64,000 nt of DNA from Pannonibacter phragmitetus_B (GTDB lineage Bacteria > Pseudomonadota > Alphaproteobacteria > Rhizobiales > Stappiaceae): assembly GCF_050510895.1 (NCBI RefSeq), contig NZ_JBNINT010000001.1, positions 1,860,001 through 1,924,000 of the forward strand, given 5' to 3'. Below, piece after piece: positions 7,141-17,563 of this stretch; position 1 is the stretch's first letter; every line of letters starts with the position of its first letter. The position numbers and the translations under genes were made by a program. The notes beneath the pieces are model-generated. The model saw nothing but the letters and a program-made list of their open reading frames with translations, did no database searches and was not told the origin of the DNA.

Positions 7141-10100
7141 TCACGCCCGGCCATCCTCCCGCAGCACCACATAGATCGCCGGGATCACCAGCACAGTGAG
7201 CAGCGTCGAAGACGCAAGGCCGAACAGCAGCGAAATCGCCAGCCCCTGAAAGATCGGATCAGTGAGGATCACCGCCGCGCCGATCATCGCCGCCACAGCC
7301 GTCAGCAGGATCGGCTTGAAGCGGATGGACCCGGCTTCCAGCAGAACCTCACGCAGGGACCGCTCCGGCTTGCGGGCATGGCGGATGAAGTCCACCAGCA
7401 GGATCGAGTTGCGCACGATGATGCCCGCGAGCGCGATGAAACCGATCATCGAGGTGGCGGAGAACGGTGCGCCAAAGATCCAGTGCCCGATCAGGATGCC
7501 GATGAGTGTCAGTGGCACCGGCGTCAGGATCACCAGCGGCACGGTGAAGGAACGGAACTGCCCGACCACCAGCACGTAGATGCCGAGCAGCGCCACGGCA
7601 AAGGCCGCGCCCATGTCGCGGAAGGTGATGAAGGTCACCTCCCACTCCCCATCCCACAGAAGCACGGTCTGGTCATCGCTGACGGGCTGGCCGTGATAGC
7701 TGATGCGAGGCCTTGGCAGGTAATCCCAGCTTGCGGCCTCGATGCCATCCGCCACCGCCAGCATGCCGTAGATGGGCGCCTCGAAGTCTCCGGCAAGCTC
7801 TGCCGTCACCAGCTCTGCCGGGCGGCCATTGTGGCGGTAGATAAGATGGGACGCCGGTTCGCGGGTCAGGCGCACCACGTCGCCCAGTTCAACGACCCCA
7901 CGGCTCCCCGGCATGGCATTGGCCGCTACGGGCGTCGAAAGAAGCCGCTGTCCGAGGCTCCGGTCTGCCTTTGGCAGCGCCAGCACAATGGCCAGTGGCG
8001 CCCGCCCCTCGCCCCGGTGCGAATAGCCCGCAGGCGTGACACCGAGAAGCGTGCTGATGGTCTGGTAAACGTCTGCCTCCGAGACGCCGTGAAATTCCAG
8101 ATTCTCGCTATCGATCTCGATGCGGATACGCTCGGCAGGAAGCCCCTGGCTGAGATCGATATCGACGATATAGGGCACGGCCTTGAAGATATCCGCCACC
8201 CTTGCGCGACGGCGCGGCGGGTTGACGGGTCCGGGCCATAGATTTCCGCCTGCAGCGTCGCCATCACCGGTGGTCCGGGCGGCACTTCCACCACCTTCAC
8301 CGAAGAACCTTGCGGCAGCTCAAGCCCCGCCAGACGCTGGCGGATTTCAAGTGCAATCGCATGGCTTTCCCGGGACCTCTCCCCTTTGGCAGAAGGTTAA
8401 CCTGCAGGTCGCCGAGTTCCGGCCCGCTGCGCAGGAAGTAATGCCGCACAAGGCCGTTGAAGTTGAAAGGCGCAGCCGTTCCTGCGTGGGCCTGAATGGA
8501 CTGGATCTCAGGAACGCCTTCCAGCAGGCGCACAGCCTCGCCCAGCTGCCGCGCGGTTGTTTCCAGTGCCGTGCCCTCCGGCATGTCCAGCACCACCTGC
8601 ACCTCGGACTTGTTGTCGAAGGGCAGCAGCTTCACCGTGACATGCCGGGTGTAAATCAGCACCATGCTGGCAAGCGTCGCAATGCCGACAAGCAGCAGGA
8701 AGGCAAGCGCCCGGCCCCTCGTCTTGAGCAAAGGCCGCGCAACGGCACGGAACAGCCGCCCAAGCTTGCCCCCGTCCGCCGCCTCGTGGTGACCTTCGCC
8801 CGCCTTGCGCCCGGCGATCTTCAGCATGGCCCAGGGCGTCAGAACAACGGCAACAAAGAAGGAGAAGAGCATCGCGGCCGAAGCCACCGCCGGGATCGGG
8901 CTCATATAGGGGCCCATCATGCCGGAGACGAACATCATCGGCAGCAGGGCGGCCACCACCGTCAGCGTGGCGATGATTGTGGGATTGCCAACCTCAGCCA
9001 CGGCGGCAATGGCAGCTGTGGCCCGGCTGCGGCCATCATTCATGGCCCAGTGGCGGGCGATGTTCTCAATCACCACAATGGCGTCATCCACCAGAATACC
9101 AATGGCGAAAATCAGCGCAAACAAGCTCACCCGGTTGATGGTGTAGCCCATCATCTGCGCGGCAAAGAGCGTCAGCAGGATCGTCACGGGAATGACAATG
9201 GCCACCACCAGACCTGCCTGCCAGCCAATAGCCAGCACCACCAGAATGACGATGGACACGGTGGCAAGCGCCAGGTGGAACAGCAGTTCATTGGCCTTTT
9301 CGTTGGCCGTTTCACCATAATCGCGAGTGATGTGGACAGAGACGCCCTCCGGGATCAGCGAGCCTTCAAGGCTCTCCAGATGGCTGCGGACCTCTTCCGC
9401 GATCAGCACCGCATTGGCTCCGGCGCGCTTGCCAACGGCAATGGACACGGCTGGCACCGGCGTCAGGCTGCCAGAAGACGCGTCACGGCCATAGTGCCAG
9501 ACCTGACGGTCCTCTGTGCCCGCGCCGACCGTAATGGTGGCAACGTCCTTGACATAAACCGGGCGCCCATCGCGGCTGGTGATCAAGAGATTACCGATGG
9601 CCGGAATGGTGCCGAGCGTCTGCCCCGCAACGGCCTGAAGCGCCTCACCGTCCTGCCGAACGGTACCGGCAAGGAAGGAGCGGTTGGCGCTGGTGATCTT
9701 GCCCAGAAGCTGGTCCAGCGTCACATTGAGCCGCGCCAGGTGTTCCGGGTCCGGCTCCACCCGGATCTCGTCCGGTCCGGTCCCGACAAGGTAGGTGAGC
9801 CCCACGTCATCCAGCCGTGCCAGCGACGTGCGCACTTCCTGAGCCAGGCCGTAGAGCGCTGACGGGCTCCAGTTTTCTGCCGAGGCTGCATCCGGGGCGA
9901 GCGTTGCCACCACGATGGCCACATCATCCACCCCGCGCCCGACGACAAGCGGCTCGGGAATGCCCGAAGGAATGCGGTCCATGTTGGCGCGGATTTTCTC
10001 ATGCACCCGCAGGATGGCGCTGTCGGAGGGGGTGCCGGTCAGAAAACGGGCCGTGACCATGACCCGGTCGTCCTGGGTCTGGCTGTAGACGTGCTCCACG

Positions 10101-10375
10101 CCATTGATGGCCTTGACGATGGTCTCCAGCGGCTCAGTGACCAGCTTGACCGCATCCGGTGCCTTGAGACCATCGGCGCTGACCAGAATATCCACCATGG
10201 GCACGGAAATCTGCGGCTCTTCCTCACGCGGCAGCGTTGCCAGCGAGATGAGCCCGACAATCAGCGAGGCAAACAGCAGCAGCGGCGTCAGCGGCGAGGC
10301 GATGAAAGCGGCGGTCAGGTGGCCCGACAGGCCAAGGCCCGCCTTGGGCGGCATGCCGTTGGGAGTCTGGGTCAT
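7141..10375 (-). CDS. RND-family efflux permease, two frameshifts (about 1078 aa when repaired)
   Basis: This is a proton-driven inner-membrane pump of the AcrB/HAE1-like superfamily. The first 660 or so residues (from ATG 10375) contain TM1, the porter domain, and the TM4 motif ILVDDAIVVIENI with its paired aspartates. The frame then fails at 8381-8384: one more C (G on the coding strand) gives LPKGERSRESHAIALEIRQR. It fails again at 8199-8201, where one more base gives AQGVADIFKAVPYIVDI. The last 350 residues hold the second porter half and TM8-12 (LAGIIVRNSILLVDFIRHAR). The repaired length is normal for the family. Both shifts are single missing bases in short runs, pointing to sequence error. 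It overlaps the adaptor gene by ATGA. No outer-membrane channel gene lies nearby. Substrate unknown. Confidence 0.85.
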
Positions 10376-11409
10376 GGCAGCACGACCACATCACCGGCGG
10401 CAAGCCCGCTCAGGATTTCCACCAGAGGGCCATCCTGCGTGTCAAACACCTGTCCGCGCTGCACGGTGATGCCCGCTGCGCTGCCGTCCTTGCGGCGCAG
10501 CTGCACATAATCAAGCCCGTAGCGGGTTGTGAGCGCGGCCTCAGGCACGGCCAGAACAGTTCGAGTGCCAGTGGCGATCTCGACCGGAATCCGCTCGCCA
10601 ACGAAGAAATCTCCCATGTCCGGTGCCGTGGCATCAGCAATCACACGCCCGCCGCGCAACTGCGGATAGACCAGCGTGATCTCGCCACTACGCCGGGCGG
10701 CACCGGCCTCTTGCGGCAGGCGCAGGGTGTCCCCGGCCTTCATCAGCCCCGCGTGGCGCTCGGGCAGCTCCAGCCGCAGGATGAATTCCTCGCGCGCGAT
10801 TTCGGCAATCGTTTCACCCGGCATCACCAGAGCCCCAAGTGCGACCGGCACGGACAGGACCCGGCCGCTGGCCGCAGCCAGGATCTCGCCTTCCCGCTCT
10901 TGCTGGTCCAGCACATCTCGCTCTGCCTCAGCGGCCTTCAGGCTGTTGCGCGCCACCTCAAGCTGCGTTTCGAGCTGATCGACACGCGCCTGCGAGATGG
11001 TGCCCCGGGCGAGCAGTTGCCGCGCCCGGCCGGCATCCGTTTCCAGATTGACCGCTTCCGACCGCGCCGCCGCAATCTGGGCGCTGAGCGCCTGACGGCG
11101 CAATGCCAGCTTTTCATCGACGATGCGGCCGATCTTCTGCCCTGACTGCAGCGCATCGCCCTCTTTCACCGCAAGCTCCGTCACCGTGCCTTGCGTACGG
11201 GCCCGCACCGGCACGCGGACGGCCGGTTCTACGGTTGCATAGACCGCCTTCCAGTCGGTTACCTCCAGCGGCTGGAGCGCTAGATCAGCCGCCATCACCC
11301 CAGCGGGCAGCAGCAAGGCGGCAATGAAAGCCGCCGTGCAGATCAGGCGTTGACGATCACGAAGGCCGTGCCGTGGCGCGGAGGGAACGGGGCGAAACAG
11401 TGCGGGCAT
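10372..11409 (-). CDS. RND efflux periplasmic adaptor (HlyD/AcrA family)
   Basis: Membrane fusion protein joining the RND pump to an outer-membrane channel. It has an N-terminal signal-like helix (AAFIAALLLPAGVMA), a first lipoyl half (VRVPVRARTQGTVTEL...VKEGDALQSGQ), an alpha-helical hairpin (about residues 90-160, LARGTISQARVDQLETQLE), and the second lipoyl half and beta-barrel (ASGRVLSVPVALGALVMPGE). I chose ATG 11409 because GGAATT sits 5-6 nt upstream; an ATG at 11421 lies inside the palindromic operator. The stop overlaps the pump start (ATGA), so both are one operon. An AT-rich palindrome just upstream suggests repression by an unlinked regulator. Confidence 0.88.
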   Translation of the reverse strand: MPALFRPVPSAPRHGLRDRQRLICTAAFIAALLLPAGVMAADLALQPLEVTDWKAVYATVEPAVRVPVRARTQGTVTELAVKEGDALQSGQKIGRIVDEKLALRRQALSAQIAAARSEAVNLETDAGRARQLLARGTISQARVDQLETQLEVARNSLKAAEAERDVLDQQEREGEILAAASGRVLSVPVALGALVMPGETIAEIAREEFILRLELPERHAGLMKAGDTLRLPQEAGAARRSGEITLVYPQLRGGRVIADATAPDMGDFFVGERIPVEIATGTRTVLAVPEAALTTRYGLDYVQLRRKDGSAAGITVQRGQVFDTQDGPLVEILSGLAAGDVVVLP

Positions 11410-11419
11410 TGGGAATTCC

Positions 11420-11443
11420 ATATTTTCATTATCATGAAAATAT
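11420..11443. promoter_or_regulatory. Palindromic operator candidate upstream of the RND operon
   Basis: Perfect 10-bp arms ATATTTTCAT (11420-11429) and ATGAAAATAT (11434-11443) separated by TATC stand out in GC-rich surroundings, 11-34 nt upstream of the adaptor start. The size and symmetry suit a dimeric winged-helix or TetR-type repressor. No regulator gene is adjacent, so the partner is unknown. Confidence 0.65.
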
Positions 11444-11531
11444 ATGGATAAGCTTCAGCCCTGCCAATGTGTAGTTCCCGGTATGCCTGTACCAGAGCGA
11501 ACCTGTCTCAGAGAGCAAAGTCTGCGTTGTC

Positions 11532-14500
11532 TCAGTGCTCGAAAAGCACGAAGGCATATGTCAGCTCAGGATCAACGCCCTCGATCCTTCCCGCCCAGGC
11601 ATCGCGCTTGGTTTCGATGAAGGCTTTGGAATAGGTCATGCCATCGCGCAACAGATGCTCGTGAAAACGGATCATGAAGCGGGACGTCGCCTCGTCCGGC
11701 ACACTGTCGATGGTCAGAAGCGTGCGGCGTGCGCCGGCGACGGCCAGAGCCAGCGGAAGCCCCCGCACAGTGGCGGTAACGCCCGGGTCTCCCAAAGCCG
11801 TTTCGCAGGCGGCGATGGTGACAAGCTCCGCCCGGCTCAGATCCCAGCCGATCAGATCACGGGCATAGACGATATTGTCACTGCTCTCGTCTCCGCCTTT
11901 GTCGGGACCGGAAGCGGACAAGTCGAAGCCTGTATTCACCAGCCTCACGCTGCCCTCCGTGTCTTCCAGATAGAAGCCATGGGTTGCCAGGTGAATGACC
12001 GAGGCTTTTGCGGCATCGGACTGCACGGCCTCTTCGGTCGCATCGTTTCCTGTCAGCACGGTGGGCTTGAAGCCACCTTCACGCGCCAAACCGGCGATTG
12101 CCTCCACCTCACGCTCTGTTGCTGGCAATGCCCTCAAGCCACTATCCGGCCCATAGTTCAACCCGCCAGCCAACAGCATTGCAGCTCCGGCTTCCGGCCT
12201 GCTGTGATTGTTGCGGTAGGTATAAGCCTCCCGGCTGGTGACAAGATGCACATCCACCAGTTCGCCCAGCCGTTTGCCGTCCCCCCGCGCAACTCGGCGA
12301 GGGCCCATTGGTAAAGCGAGTCATCAGGAATGATATAGAGCGCGCTGGCGCCATCTGCTGCAGCCGCGAGAACCTTGGCCAGCCGCGTCTCAATAGCCTT
12401 CATGACAAAGCCTGCCGGCGCCGCGCCCTCCTTCATGCGGATGGTACCGATCAACTCCACCTGTACCGGCTTCCCATGACGGGAAATCACGGCACGGATC
12501 TCGAAGGCATCCGGTGAGCCATTCCGCTCCACCGGCCACTTCCGCGTCACGGCAAGATCGGCGATCACGTCGCCTTCCTCAGGCTCGCTCACAGGTTCCG
12601 GCACTGTAACCGGCCCTTCAAACCAAGGCGTTATCTCGGCAAGGCCACGCGCCCTACGCGCTTCATTCAGCGCCTTGCGGGCCTCCTCCATTTCCCGCCG
12701 CTGCGGGTCGAACTCATCCGAATAGAGCGCCCCCGTCACCAGCTCGCGGAAACGGCCGAACTTGCGGAAATAGGTGAGGATCAAATCGCGGTAGGCCGGG
12801 TCATCCGTTGTCTCGGCTTCCTTGCGCAGATCGAGCTCGGTCTGGCGCGTCAGGGTCTTCCAGCTGCCCAGAGAGGCTGCGTAATAGTGGGCTGCATCTT
12901 CATTCTCCCGCGCAAAATCGGCAAAGGCAGCCAGCATGTCATCGGCAAGGATGCGTGCAGAGCGTGCAGCACTCAGACTGCCCGCCGCAGTCACATTCGC
13001 CCGCATCCAGCCGGACATGACCGAGTCCAGATGCCGGAACCCTTCAGCAGCGTCGGCAGGCTTCAACCTTGTCAGGAGGCGCAGTCTGGCAAGCTCCACC
13101 TCGAAGCTGATTGGATGAGCCTCGGTGAACCTCTTGTTCGCAGCCTCCCGCGCCAGTTGCCTGTAGCTCAGTGCCAGATCATCGTAGCCACGGCTCTCGG
13201 CTTCGCCAGCATACAGATCCAGATAGGCCAGGCGCTGTTCTATGCCTTCGGTGAGCGTGGCCAGCCTTGCACTGTCGTGAAGGGCGCTGCGGCTGAGGCT
13301 TCGCGTCCCCTTCCGGTAGGCCACATAGTCCCGCCAGGCGGTAATCATCTTGATGTAGCGGGGCGTGTAGTCCAGATCCCTGGCAATGGCCTCCATGGCC
13401 TTCAACGTCCGGTCCGCATCATCCCAGCGTTCCAGGTCCAGCTGATCATGAGCCATGTTGAGCGTGGAAGCCAGCGTGACCGGATGCCCGTTGCCAAACC
13501 GGTCGAAGCGTTTCAGATAGACGAAATGATCCTTGATCAGCGCGTCGGACGGCAGCTTCAATGAGCGCAGCACCGCCGCATGGTTGTTCATGACGCGCCA
13601 CACGTCCGGATCATCCCGGCCGAACAGGCGCAGCATCTCCGCCTCCATGTAGCTGTAGGCCGCTTCCGCCCCGGCCAGCTGACCGGCGGCATGCATGGTC
13701 TGGGCGAGGCCGTCATAGGCGTTGAAGCCTTCCTTGCTGTCCCGGCCGAAGATAAGGAAAAGATCATTCATCGCGGGCAGATGCAGCCGCAGTGCCTCAT
13801 CGAACTTGCGCGTGTCCCGCAGGAAGACCGCATAGTTGAACATCATGAACGCCCTGCCGGGGCTCGTGGAGGTCTGGAACAGCGGCGAGGTCATGCCGCG
13901 CTCGTAGATCTCCGCCCCCTGTTCAGCATCTGCATGGAGGCGGAAGGCTTCTCCGGCTTCGGAAATGGTGTTGAAGAAATGCCCGTCATCACCGGATGCT
14001 TCCAGCGTATCCAGCGCCGCCATCACGGCCTTGAAGGCATCATCGTCCCGGTCTGCCGAAAGCAGCGAATAGGCCTTGTTGACGATAGCCCGGCGGTAGC
14101 GGTTTGATGCCTGCCCCTCCTCTGCCTCTGCCGTCCTGACCATCTGCTGCAAAAGCGCGTCCTGCTGATCCTTCTTGCCGGCATTGCCTGCGGCCACGGA
14201 AAAATCGAACAGGAATGAATCGAGCTGCGGCCCCTTGAGCCGCTCCAACAAGGGCGCCGCTACAACGGCAATGACCTTGTATGTCTCCGGCCAGCCACCG
14301 GCAGTGGCCGTCTTGTCGGCAAGTTCGGTAACGAGAGCGGCAGCGCGTTCAGGGTCCTTTTCGGCAAGATCCTCCGTCAGGACCTTTCGCAGATCATCCC
14401 GCTCCTTGGCCACTGGGCCGATGTAGCGGTGAATGTCTTCGGGAAGTGAAAGATCATCCTGAGCGTGAGCCTGAGCCTGTGCCAAAGCTGGCTGAGCAGC

Positions 14501-14626
14501 AGCGAAACAGCCAAGGCTTACAGCAAGTGCCAGAACGGCGCTGCCGGTCTTCAGGCTTCTGATCCACTGCCTTGCCGCTCTCCCGCCGGAGGACTGATTG
14601 TGTAAGGCGGATGAGAACTGCGGCAT
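11532..14626 (-). CDS. Exported CHAT-domain (caspase-like) protein, one frameshift (about 1030 aa)
   Basis: The N-terminus has a basic stretch and a hydrophobic core ending FAAAQPALAQA, a clear Sec signal peptide, so the protein should be exported. A long alpha-helical region of about 650 residues follows, with TPR-like character. The C-terminal CHAT domain belongs to the caspase/separase clan: it has the predicted catalytic His in VIHLATHGF and Cys in TIAACETALG, and ends RGLPLALAVAGARR...SKAFIETKRDAW. The frame is broken at the C run 12281-12286; one extra base joins ALAELRGG to DGKRLGELVDVHLV and gives a normal CHAT lead-in. ATG 14626 has GGGAG about 9 nt upstream; ATG 14635 is the alternative. 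Substrate and partner are unknown. It stands alone between the RND operon and the TRAP cluster. Confidence 0.8.
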
Positions 14627-14744
14627 GCGTGACATCTCCCGGACTTGCGCGCTACGGTGTGACCGCAGTTTTAGACGAGGACTAACGCCCCCGTCAAAAT
14701 TCGCAAGCGCGGAGATAGTTCCATCGGGCCCTTACAACTGCGCC

Positions 14745-15677
14745 TCAGCCAAGCGCAGCAATCTTTTCGCGGAACTGAGCCGTGCCCTGCTCAATCCGGT
14801 CGAGGATCACATCCAGCGCCCAGAACTTGTCGAAGATATCATAGGTGATGGTGCGGCAATGGTCGTGCCGGAAGGTGCCCAGGCGCTGATGGTAGACCTT
14901 GGCGAGCTTCGGATAGCCCATGGGCTCGCACATGGCGGCAAGGGCAAGAAACACCGCCAGTTCTTCGGCCAGTTGCGGGTGAGACGTGCCATGATCCTCC
15001 AGCCAGCGGTAGAGATCCGGGTGCACGTTGTTCATGACACCGCAGAAACCCTTGGAGCCGGCCTGCATAGCCGGATAGGCAATGGCCGCATTGGCATTGC
15101 TGATGGCAAGCGGCGTGCCCTTGGTCAGCGCCACGCGGCGCTTGACCACGTCCAGATTGCAGGAAACATCCTTCAGCATCAGGAAGCGGCCTGTGTCTGC
15201 GCAGAACTTGATCTCGTCGTCCGTCAGCAGGCGGCGGTACGGCGCCGGGCATTCATAGAGGCCAAGCGGCACGTCCTTCGGCAGAGCCGCCAGCAGATCT
15301 TCGAGGCGGGCGCGGAACACATCCGTTCCCTCGTCCTTCTGCGCAAAGCGGTTGGTCACAAACACCAGCCCGTCAACGCCAGTGGCGGCAATGGCGGTCA
15401 TTTCCGCCTTCTGGTCTTCAACGCTGTCCGAAATATGGCCGGAAGCAACGACCGGCACACGGCCTTTCACCTTTTCCATGGTGAACCGGGCAAGGTCCAC
15501 CCGCTCTTCAAGGCTCAAGAACTGCATTTCGGAAGACTGGCAGACAGCAAACAGCGCTTCGCTGCCATGAGCCAGATACCACTCGATCAGGGCCTCGTAG
15601 CCCTCCCAGTCGATCCGGTTGTCCGGAGTGAACGGGGTCAGGACGACAGGCACAATTCCGCCGATAGGAGAGAACAC
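14745..15677 (-). CDS. DapA/NanA-family class I aldolase or dehydratase (310 aa)
   Basis: A (beta/alpha)8-barrel of the dihydrodipicolinate synthase/N-acetylneuraminate lyase superfamily, which forms a Schiff base between an active-site lysine and a 2-oxo acid. The probable Schiff-base lysine is in FLMLKDVSCNL and the partner tyrosine in GLYECPAPYRR. The start GGIVPVVLTPFTPDNRID is typical. The usual GTTGE loop reads CQSSEMQFLSLEER, so it belongs to a divergent subgroup and is unlikely to be the lysine-biosynthetic DapA. It lies 34 nt downstream of dctM in the TRAP operon, so it probably acts on the imported organic or sugar acid. The exact substrate cannot be read from the sequence. Confidence 0.85.
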   Translation of the reverse strand: MFSPIGGIVPVVLTPFTPDNRIDWEGYEALIEWYLAHGSEALFAVCQSSEMQFLSLEERVDLARFTMEKVKGRVPVVASGHISDSVEDQKAEMTAIAATGVDGLVFVTNRFAQKDEGTDVFRARLEDLLAALPKDVPLGLYECPAPYRRLLTDDEIKFCADTGRFLMLKDVSCNLDVVKRRVALTKGTPLAISNANAAIAYPAMQAGSKGFCGVMNNVHPDLYRWLEDHGTSHPQLAEELAVFLALAAMCEPMGYPKLAKVYHQRLGTFRHDHCRTITYDIFDKFWALDVILDRIEQGTAQFREKIAALG

Positions 15678-15711
15678 GTCAGGTTCCTTTCCGCATTAAG
15701 AACAGGTGAGG

Positions 15712-17007
15712 TCAGCCGGCGTAGCCGAACATCCGGGGCAGCCAGAGGACCAGATCAGGGAAGAGAATGAACGCCAGCAGCGCCAGAAGCAGAGCACCGA
15801 GGAACGGCCAGATCTCGCGGATCATGTCCCTGAGGGCGATGCCAGTGACGGCGTTGATGACGAAAAGCACGATGCCATAGGGTGGCGTGATCAGACCAAT
15901 CATGCAGTTGACGATGGCAACGACACCGAAATGCACCAGGTCGATGCCGAGTTCACGGCAGGCCGGCAGGAACAGCGGGATGATGACGAGGATCAGCGTC
16001 GAGGCGTCCAGCAGGCAGCCGAGCAGCAGCAGCAGCACGTTGATCATCAGCATGAACATCAGCGGCGAGATATCGAGCGACCCGGCAAAGGCCTGCATAT
16101 GCGCCGGAATGTTCTCTGAAGCGACGATATAGTTGAAGATCAGCGCGCCGCCGATGACAACGCCGACCGAGGCCGACTGGCTGGCGCTGACGCGCATGAT
16201 GTCCCAGAAGGCGCGGAAGGACAGAGCCCGGTAGAACACGACCGACAGCAACAAGGCATAGAGCGCAGCCAAAGCGGCGGCTTCGGTCGGCGTGGTCATG
16301 CCGCCGTAGATCCCGACCAGCAGGATCACCGGCATCATCAGTGCCGGGAAGGCATTGAGCGTCAGGCGCGGGATGTCGCGGGCCGGGACCGGCTCCTCCA
16401 GCTTGAAATTGCGAATGCGGGCGATACGGGCGTTCATAACCATGAGCACGAGGCCCATGATCACGCCCGGCATGACGCCGCCAAGGAACAGGTAGCCAAT
16501 CGACTGGTCCGACACGAGCGCATAGAGCACCATCGGGATCGACGGAGGAATGATGGGGCCGATGGTCGAAGAGGCGGCCGTGATGGCTGCGGCATAACCG
16601 GCGGTATAGCGCCCGCCCTCGCGCATCATGTTGATGATCAGCTTGCCGATTCCGGCAGCATCGGCCACCGCCGAGCCGGACATGCCGGCGAAGATGAGGC
16701 TTGCAACCACATTCACATGGCCCAGCCCGCCCCGGAAACGCCCGACCATGGCCACGACGAACCCAAGCAGCCGCTCGGAGACGGTTCCAGCATTCATTAT
16801 ATTAGCTGCAACGATGAACAGCGGCACGGCGAGAATGACGTAGCTGTCATAGATGCCCTGAATGAGCTGCTCTGCCGGCAGCGCCAGATCCTGTCCGCGC
16901 ATCGCCACATAGACGATTGAGGACACGATCATGGACAGGGCAATGGGAGCCCCGAGGGCGGCCAGCGCAAGCAGCACACCCAGGCAGACGATGAATGCAA
17001 GGGTCAC
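15712..17007 (-). CDS. dctM: TRAP transporter large permease (DctM)
   Basis: The 12-helix transport subunit of a tripartite ATP-independent periplasmic importer, driven by an ion gradient. The 431-residue protein shows the DctM features VAANIMNAGTVSERLL, FAGMSGSAVADAAGIG and a late LLGCLLDASTLILVIIPLFLP. It begins at GTG 17007, overlapping the dctQ stop (GTGA), and is followed by the DapA-family gene. Imported substrate unknown, probably an organic or sugar acid. Confidence 0.93.
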   Translation of the reverse strand: MTLAFIVCLGVLLALAALGAPIALSMIVSSIVYVAMRGQDLALPAEQLIQGIYDSYVILAVPLFIVAANIMNAGTVSERLLGFVVAMVGRFRGGLGHVNVVASLIFAGMSGSAVADAAGIGKLIINMMREGGRYTAGYAAAITAASSTIGPIIPPSIPMVLYALVSDQSIGYLFLGGVMPGVIMGLVLMVMNARIARIRNFKLEEPVPARDIPRLTLNAFPALMMPVILLVGIYGGMTTPTEAAALAALYALLLSVVFYRALSFRAFWDIMRVSASQSASVGVVIGGALIFNYIVASENIPAHMQAFAGSLDISPLMFMLMINVLLLLLGCLLDASTLILVIIPLFLPACRELGIDLVHFGVVAIVNCMIGLITPPYGIVLFVINAVTGIALRDMIREIWPFLGALLLALLAFILFPDLVLWLPRMFGYAG

Positions 17008-17545
17008 AGCCGCCCTCCCCCATTGGCCAGGATCTCAGCCGAATTGTCCGTATCGTCTTCGCCAGGCGCTTGCCCGCGCACGATGAGGGTCGCGCGCCAG
17101 ATGTAGCGGCCGATGATGGCCACGGCAAAGAGCGCGTAGATGCCGAAGACGTAGTCCAGGCGCCATTTCAGGATGGCGCTCTTCTTGATCTTGTAGAACG
17201 TGATGTAGTCCCAGGTGGCTGGCAAAGCCGCAGCGAAACCGGCAACGATCACCAGCGCGGCCACCAGAGCCATCACGCGGCGCGTGCGGCGGCTTGCCGC
17301 CTGATAGAAGAGGTCAAAGCGGACATGGGAGGTTTCCGGGAGGCAGAAGGCCGCCCCCAGAGCACCACCCAAAGCCACAGGGTCATGCTGAATTCCACCG
17401 TCCAGCCTATCTCCAACCCCGGATAGAACCGGAGAAAGACATAGCGGGCGAGCACCTGAAAGATGAAGGTGGCGAACATGGCAGCGAGAAAACCCGCCGC
17501 CACATGGTCCGCCCCGGCCTGCAAGCGGCGGGCGATGTTTCGCAT
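17004..17545 (-). CDS. dctQ: TRAP transporter small permease (DctQ), frameshifted (about 180 aa)
   Basis: A four-helix membrane subunit that pairs with DctM. The first part runs from MRNIARRLQAGADHVAAGF to MTLWLWVVLWG and the second continues in another frame as AAFCLPETSHVRFDLFYQAA. One extra base in the C run 17354-17358 (G on the coding strand) joins them. The conserved DctQ pattern of a tryptophan-rich helix followed by HVRFDLFY is then intact, and the length is normal for the family. It lies 18 nt after dctP and overlaps dctM. I consider the shift a sequence error. Confidence 0.85.
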
Positions 17546-17563
17546 GACCTGGATCTCCGGAAC

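Noticed and set aside
8183..9862. Long open frame antisense to the RND pump
   Set aside because: It is a composition shadow rich in His/Gln/Arg, and it crosses the two frameshift sites of the real gene.
7141..10375. RND pump as a decayed pseudogene
   Set aside because: Apart from two one-base losses in short runs the protein is fully conserved in length and motifs, which is not expected of a decaying gene.
13150..13180. GTAGCTCAG-like string resembling part of a tRNA
   Set aside because: It lies inside the CHAT gene in a normal coding context and no cloverleaf can be drawn around it.
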